Shown: piece by piece, positions 6,161-10,179 of the stretch | Numbering within the stretch: position 1 is the first letter of the stretch | Layout of the letters: each line of letters begins with the position of its first letter | DNA from: an uncultured Peptococcaceae bacterium | GTDB lineage: Bacteria > Bacillota > Peptococcia > Peptococcales > Peptococcaceae | Length of the DNA: 10,179 nucleotides | Assembly (NCBI GenBank): GCA_902496505.1 | Contig: CABVBB010000038.1 | Span: 1-10,179, forward strand | Reading direction: 5' to 3' | Position numbers and translations under genes: made by a program | The notes under the pieces: model-generated | Database searches by the model: none | What the model was told of the DNA's origin: nothing | Seen by the model: the letters and a program-made list of their open reading frames with translations, nothing else

Positions 6161-7070
6161 ATGGGGCGTCGGTTTTGAAAACATCTTCTACGGCGCTTTT
6201 GAGAGTCTCGATAAACATGCGGTCGATGCTGGAGGGCTTGTATTTGGTGCTTTCGATGTAGCCCACTTCCGTGCGGGTGTTGAAGTTGGAGATGGGCAGG
6301 GGGCGGATGAGACCAGCGCGGAGATAGATATCGTCCTGGGTCATGATCTTGTGGAAGAAGGCCACGTAATTGCCCAAGCTGATCATTTTTTTGATGGACT
6401 CCAGTTCATCGGTGCGCAGATAGATATTGGGCACCAGGCCATTGAACGTATCGGAGAGGCCGCCGTTATTTTTGATGAATTCTTCGCGGTAGGCGATGTA
6501 AGGCTGGCGCATAGCTTCCTCGATGGTGATGCTTTCAGCGTCCCAATAGGGCGACTGAGGGCCGACATAGAGGACGTATTCATCTTCAAAGAGACGGGTG
6601 TAGCGGATCTCGGGACTATTGATGTCTTCGCAGTAAAAGAGCACGCCTAAGGGCACCATGCCGGAGAGGACGTTGTGGTAGACTTCGTGGCTTTCAGCGC
6701 AGCTGATGGAAAGGGAAAACGGTGTGTTCTGCTCGTTCATCTTGCGCATGGCGATGGGCAGGATCTGGTCGCACATGCAGGGGATAGTGGAGAGCTTGAC
6801 CACGCCCTGTTGACCGTGAGAATAGGCGATGTCTTGGATATCGCCCACCAGTCCGATGATATCGTGGACTTTTTCCAAGATGATGGCGCCGGCTTCGGTA
6901 GGCTGTACACCGCGGCTGTTGCGCCGGAGGAGCGTCACGCCCAGCTCTTTTTCCAGCTTGGTGATGGCTGAGCTGAAAGCAGGTTGGGAAATGAAATTTT
7001 GTTCAGCAGCGATGGAGATGGAATTGTATTTGACGGCTTCAGAGAAAAAAATGAGCTGCTCCAGCTTCAT
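6159..7070 (-). CDS. LysR-family transcriptional regulator
   Basis: The protein has 303 residues, the normal LysR length. A winged helix-turn-helix lies at about 1-62 (MKLEQLIFFSEAVKYNSIS, AAEQNFISQPAFSSAITKLEKELGVTLLRR, PTEAG), followed by a periplasmic-binding-protein-like effector domain to the end. The start at 7070 is chosen because LysR proteins begin just before this helix. An in-frame start at 7121 would add 17 unrelated residues and lies at the edge of the -10 box, so it is unlikely to be on the transcript. It is divergent from the DASS transporter and, by the usual LysR habit, probably controls it in response to the transported or hydrolysed compound. The ligand is unknown. Confidence 0.92.
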   Translation of the reverse strand: MKLEQLIFFSEAVKYNSISIAAEQNFISQPAFSSAITKLEKELGVTLLRRNSRGVQPTEAGAIILEKVHDIIGLVGDIQDIAYSHGQQGVVKLSTIPCMCDQILPIAMRKMNEQNTPFSLSISCAESHEVYHNVLSGMVPLGVLFYCEDINSPEIRYTRLFEDEYVLYVGPQSPYWDAESITIEEAMRQPYIAYREEFIKNNGGLSDTFNGLVPNIYLRTDELESIKKMISLGNYVAFFHKIMTQDDIYLRAGLIRPLPISNFNTRTEVGYIESTKYKPSSIDRMFIETLKSAVEDVFKTDAP

Positions 7071-7123
7071 AAAAACACCAGACCTTTCGTTGAGAGATGT
7101 TTGGAGAATAAATTGCCGCACTT

Positions 7124-7150
7124 ATTATAGCACATCTCAAGCCATTCCAA
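7124..7150 (-). promoter_or_regulatory. lysR promoter (extended -10)
   Basis: On the minus strand TATAAT lies at 7124-7129, preceded by TGC, giving an extended -10 (TGnTATAAT). The -35 is weak (TTGGAA at 7145-7150 with a short 15-base spacer). A seven-base inverted repeat, GAGATGT (7094-7100) with ACATCTC (7132-7138), spans the start region and could be a site for autoregulation. Confidence 0.55.
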
Positions 7151-7185
7151 AAGTTTTTCATATATCCCATATCCTTATTTGCTTA

Positions 7186-7214
7186 TTAACGGATAAATAA
7201 TGATTATGTATAAT
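7186..7214 (+). promoter_or_regulatory. Promoter of the DASS transporter gene
   Basis: TTAACG at 7186-7191 (four of six matches), a 17-base spacer, then a perfect TATAAT at 7209-7214. A weak -35 suits an activator. A dyad, TTAT-N6-ATAA (7183-7196), overlaps the -35 and is a possible LysR contact. The start would fall near 7220, leaving a leader of about 135 bases. Confidence 0.6.
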
Positions 7215-7302
7215 ATGGTCAAACGAAAGGATCGATAAAGCTTGCCGGCAGCGCTAAAGAGGGTCCTGGGAAAATGAAGAAGAATGACAGGGGGAAATAC
7301 AC

Positions 7303-7356
7303 ATGACACGATCAATTATGCGTCAGGCGTTGCGAGCGAAAGGAGAGTGGGAATAA
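7303..7356 (+). CDS. Possible 17-residue leader peptide overlapping the transporter start
   Basis: ATG at 7303 has AGGGGG at 7289-7294 and encodes MTRSIMRQALRAKGEWE. Its TAA shares a base with the transporter ATG (TAATG at 7354-7358), so its translation could feed ribosomes to the next gene. Its own start shares bases with the TGA of a still shorter frame (7274-7306, ten residues). Short frames arise by chance, so this is a weak call. Confidence 0.25.
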   Translation: MTRSIMRQALRAKGEWE

Positions 7357-8744
7357 TGGCAGTGGCAACACAGCAGGTCAGCAAAGGGACCATCGTAAAA
7401 TGGATCATCAGCTTGGGCATACCCCTTATGCTGTTATTGTTTCCAACAAATGAAACGTACACTTACGAAGTCAAGATGTTCTTATTAGTCACCTCATTGG
7501 GGATTTTATTAGTTGCTTTTGAATTGATCGACCTGATGGCTGTATCGATGATGTTTCCGATCGGCTATATGGTCACCGGCTTAGTGCCGATGGAGGTCGC
7601 TTACTCCGCTTGGCATCAAACGATGCCGATGGTGGTCATCGGCGGTTACCTCATCGCCAATGTTTTGGACCGCATCGGTCTTTTACGCCGCATCGCTTAT
7701 TGGTGCATCCTGCGCGTCGGCGGCAGCTACTATGGTCTGCTCTACGGCATACTTATCGCAGGTACCATCCTCAATACCGCGACCGGCGGTAATGCCTGGG
7801 TCATTATGGCGGCGTTCACCTTTGGTTTGTGCAAAACGTTTGAATTAGGCCGCAGTATCGATTCCGCTATCATTATGATCGTCGGCGCGTTTTCCGCAGG
7901 CGCCTCCTGCGTGTTCATCTATACGCCGTATTTTATGTCACTCTTGCTCAATGCAGCCAACAGCACCGGCGGCACCTATGTCCTCAGCTGGCTGCAATTT
8001 TTCGGCCATATGCTGCCGTACGTCCTCTTCATTGTCGGCTTGACCTGGCTTCTGCCTAAGATCTTCAAACCGACCAAAAAACTCCCCGGCAAAGAATTCT
8101 TTGCAGCCGAGTATCAGAAATTAGGGCCTATGACCCATGATGAAAAAGTCGGTGCCTTTGTTACCATTTTGCTTATCGCCTTCATGCTCACTGGTGAACT
8201 GCACCACATTGCTTTAGACTGGGCCTTCATCGTCATTCCCTGGCTGATGTTCATTCCAGGGCTCAAGATCGCCAATGGCACAGACGTCAAAAATATCGAT
8301 TTCAGCATGGTCTTCTTCTGCGTTGCCTGCTTGTCCATCGGCATCACCTCGTCTGCACTGGGTATCGGCACCATGGTCGCTAACCTCTTGATTCCAGTCC
8401 TCGAGCCATTATCGCCAAATGTTATCGTCGGCGCGATCTACGTAGTCGGCGTTGTCTTAAACTTCCTCTTGACCCCATTTGCCATTTTAGCAGGCTTCAG
8501 CGAACCGATCGCTCAGATCGCCGCTGGCTTGGGCATCAACCCGCTGGGCGCACTGTATGGCCTCTACGTCGGTATCGACCAAGTCCTGCTGCCGTATGAA
8601 TATCTGAGTTATTTGATCTTCTACGCCTTCGGTCTGATCAAGATGGGCGATTTTATCAAGATACTCGGCGTCAAAATGATTTTGGCCACGCTCTTAGTCT
8701 TCTTTATCCTGATCCCGTGGTGGGGTTTCCTAGGATTGATCTAG
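7356..8744 (+). CDS. DASS/SLC13-type anion permease (CitT/ArsB superfamily)
   Basis: The protein has 462 residues and is very hydrophobic, with about a dozen membrane segments and a polar loop at about 243-270 (KIFKPTKKLPGKEF to MTHDEKVG). The DASS family moves dicarboxylates, sulfate or phosphate-like anions into the cell with sodium or by exchange. The first half carries ILNTATGGNAW, resembling the anion-binding Asn-Thr motif of the family, and the second half has LNFLLTPFAIL at the matching place of the inverted repeat. The start at 7356 is chosen over 7284 because AAAGGAG (7339-7345) lies ten bases upstream and the longer form adds a polar, unlike leader. It is divergent from lysR and followed by a hydrolase gene, so its substrate may be that enzyme's. 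The substrate is not known. Confidence 0.85.
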   Translation: MAVATQQVSKGTIVKWIISLGIPLMLLLFPTNETYTYEVKMFLLVTSLGILLVAFELIDLMAVSMMFPIGYMVTGLVPMEVAYSAWHQTMPMVVIGGYLIANVLDRIGLLRRIAYWCILRVGGSYYGLLYGILIAGTILNTATGGNAWVIMAAFTFGLCKTFELGRSIDSAIIMIVGAFSAGASCVFIYTPYFMSLLLNAANSTGGTYVLSWLQFFGHMLPYVLFIVGLTWLLPKIFKPTKKLPGKEFFAAEYQKLGPMTHDEKVGAFVTILLIAFMLTGELHHIALDWAFIVIPWLMFIPGLKIANGTDVKNIDFSMVFFCVACLSIGITSSALGIGTMVANLLIPVLEPLSPNVIVGAIYVVGVVLNFLLTPFAILAGFSEPIAQIAAGLGINPLGALYGLYVGIDQVLLPYEYLSYLIFYAFGLIKMGDFIKILGVKMILATLLVFFILIPWWGFLGLI

Positions 8745-8789
8745 CGCAGTGGGGATAGAAAAACAAATACCCCATATCACAAAGCGCTA
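8742..8789 (+). repeat. Weak inverted repeat after the transporter gene
   Basis: TAGCGC (8742-8747) can pair with GCGCTA (8784-8789), and inside them GGGG (8751-8754) with CCCC (8770-8773). There is a large internal loop and no T-run, so a terminator is doubtful. The right arm ends just before the -35 box of the next promoter, so an operator role is as likely. Confidence 0.3.
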
Positions 8790-8790
8790 A

Positions 8791-8819
8791 TTAACAAGTC
8801 AGCAAATCAAATTTATAAT
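8791..8819 (+). promoter_or_regulatory. Near-consensus promoter of the phosphohydrolase gene
   Basis: TTAACA at 8791-8796 (five of six), a 17-base spacer, then a perfect TATAAT at 8814-8819. It lies 43 bases before the hydrolase start, so that gene can be made independently of the transporter, and probably strongly. Confidence 0.75.
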
Positions 8820-8861
8820 ACAACGTATCAAGACAAGAAAATTTCAAAGGAGAGATCGAAC

Positions 8862-10179
8862 ATGTCTAGAGAAGCTATGACAAACAAACTGTTGATTTTA
8901 GGTGTCGACGGTATGGATCCGCGCATCACCAAATATTTATTAGATCAGGGCCGCCTGCCCAATATCCAGAAATACATCGACCGCGGCTCCTGCCGTGAGG
9001 ACCTGCACCTCTTGGGCGCTATCCCGACCATCACGCCTCCCTGCTGGACGACTTTGGCTACCGGCGCTTATCCCGGTACCCATGGCATCACCTGCTACTG
9101 GCGTCAATCTCCTTACAGCTTAGATGCTGTTGTTTACAATATGGACTCCCGCAACTGCGAAGCTGAGCAGATATGGAACGTGACCACTGAAGCTGGCATG
9201 AAAACGTTGGTATGGCATTGGCCGGGTTCTTCTTGGCCACCATCCTCTGACAGCCCGCTGCTCTCCGTCGTTGACGGTACTCAGCCAGGCTCCGTCAACA
9301 TGGGCGTTGCTCAGTTAGACTGGGAAAAGATCATCGTAGCGACTCCAGACATCCCTGAAGTTAAATATGCTCCCCGCGTAGAAAAACCAGCTGGTGTCGG
9401 CTGCATCATGACCGACATTGATGATATGGTCGTCGGCGACAATGATGACGAGATGATGGAACTTTGGTGGGGCGATGAAGCCCGCAAAGGCGGCGAGATC
9501 CGTACCTATGTCATGGACGATGAAGACACTGAAGTCGTTATCGGCAGCAAAGTTGCTTATGACATCATCAATTCCCCGCTCAAACCGGCTGAAAACTGGG
9601 CCAATGCTCCTGCTGGCGCCAAAGAATTCACCGTGCTCACCTCTGGCGGCATGATGCGCCGTCCGGCCCTCATCCTGCAAAATGAGCAGGGCGAATATGA
9701 CCGCGTCGCTATCTACAAAAACAAAAAAGCAACAGAACCGTTCGTTGTCGTACCAAAAGGCCAGATGGTCAGCGGCATCATCGACGATGTCACCAAAAAA
9801 GACGAGACCAAACCAGCCTGCCGTTCTTACAAGATCTTAGAGCTCGATCCAGAAGGCACCATCGTTCGTCTGTGGATCAGCAATGCTTTGGATATTGCCA
9901 ATGATATGCTCTGGCATCCAGCCAGCCTGCACAAGGATATCTTAGAGCATGTCGGCCACATCCCACCAGTCAGCCTGATCGGCGGCGAGGACGATGAATT
10001 GGTCCGTGAGATCTTTGAGCCGTCCTGGGATGTTTATGATCAGTGGCAGGCAGACTGCTTGGAATACTTGATGAACAATAAAGATTATCAAGTCGTCTTC
10101 AGCCATCTGCACAATATCGACTGCGCAGGTCATCAGCTGTGGCACTTAGGCAAGACCTTAGAGCCTTGGGAACACACCG
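8862..10179 (+). CDS. Alkaline-phosphatase-superfamily hydrolase (phosphodiesterase/nucleotide pyrophosphatase type), cut by window end
   Basis: The frame is open for 439 codons and runs off the window. It belongs to the alkaline phosphatase superfamily, two-metal enzymes that cleave phosphate or sulfate esters or phosphonates. Seen here: metal Asp D16 in LLILGVDGMD, the nucleophile region PTITPPCWTTLATGAYPGTHGI at 55-76 (T58 is the likely nucleophile by alignment with the family pattern), and the second-metal motif D420-xxx-H424 in HLHNIDCAGH. The later Asp-His metal ligands lie beyond the window. There is no signal peptide, so it is cytosolic. About 360 residues separate the nucleophile and D420, far more than in compact nucleotide pyrophosphatases, so a large inserted domain is present, including an acidic stretch near 185-207. 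The start at 8862 has AAAGGAG nine bases upstream. The substrate is unknown; the neighbouring anion transporter suggests an imported anionic compound. Confidence 0.85.
   Translation, partial: MSREAMTNKLLILGVDGMDPRITKYLLDQGRLPNIQKYIDRGSCREDLHLLGAIPTITPPCWTTLATGAYPGTHGITCYWRQSPYSLDAVVYNMDSRNCEAEQIWNVTTEAGMKTLVWHWPGSSWPPSSDSPLLSVVDGTQPGSVNMGVAQLDWEKIIVATPDIPEVKYAPRVEKPAGVGCIMTDIDDMVVGDNDDEMMELWWGDEARKGGEIRTYVMDDEDTEVVIGSKVAYDIINSPLKPAENWANAPAGAKEFTVLTSGGMMRRPALILQNEQGEYDRVAIYKNKKATEPFVVVPKGQMVSGIIDDVTKKDETKPACRSYKILELDPEGTIVRLWISNALDIANDMLWHPASLHKDILEHVGHIPPVSLIGGEDDELVREIFEPSWDVYDQWQADCLEYLMNNKDYQVVFSHLHNIDCAGHQLWHLGKTLEPWEHT

Noticed and set aside
4224..7195. The 10-mer TTAACGGATA occurs at 4224-4233 and at 7186-7195, in two promoter regions.
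   Set aside because: It lies at the start-site region in one and at the -35 box in the other, so a common function is unlikely and chance explains it.
1..10179. Search for CRISPR arrays, insertion sequences, tRNA or rRNA genes and attachment-site repeats.
   Set aside because: No spaced direct repeats, transposase motifs, cloverleaf sequences or rRNA-like stretches were recognised by eye.

Overview
The window looks like a chromosomal piece of an anaerobic, Gram-positive-type bacterium, most likely a Firmicute and perhaps a Negativicute. The reasons are strong Shine-Dalgarno sites before nearly every gene, sigma-70 promoters of the TTGACA/TATAAT kind, moderate GC content, and a NirJ1/NirJ2-type siroheme-dependent heme pathway. 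The taxonomic call is inference from gene content, not from a marker gene.

Region 1 (50-3251, plus strand) is a four-gene ahb cluster for making heme from siroheme: ahbC (radical SAM), ahbD (radical SAM with extra Fe-S cysteines), and ahbA and ahbB (the two Lrp-like siroheme decarboxylase subunits). A strong intrinsic terminator closes it. The ahbC frame is cut by an in-frame TAG at 731-733. The stop overlaps a Shine-Dalgarno-like AGGAG and is followed by an in-frame GTG, so the gene is either a pseudogene, a split gene, or a sequencing error.

Region 2 (3252-4254) starts with about 200 bp of gene-free DNA rich in hairpins. Two small unrecognised genes then follow on the minus strand: a Cys-rich zinc-ribbon-like protein and, upstream of it, a charged helical protein. 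The pair is driven by a perfect-consensus promoter that overlaps a palindromic operator candidate. The divergent promoter on the other side serves region 3.

Region 3 (4255-6160, plus strand) is a three-gene unit: a YtrA-like GntR repressor, an SsuB/TauB-type ABC ATPase with no permease beside it, and a Crp/Fnr regulator. It ends in a 19-bp bidirectional terminator shared with the convergent lysR gene.

Region 4 (6159-10179) is a LysR regulator divergent from a DASS/SLC13-type anion transporter and a cytosolic alkaline-phosphatase-superfamily hydrolase cut off by the window end. The hydrolase has its own near-consensus promoter. The layout suggests uptake and hydrolysis of an anionic ester or phosphonate-like compound, but the substrate cannot be read from the sequence. 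The transporter leader holds a chain of very short ORFs whose stops and starts overlap.
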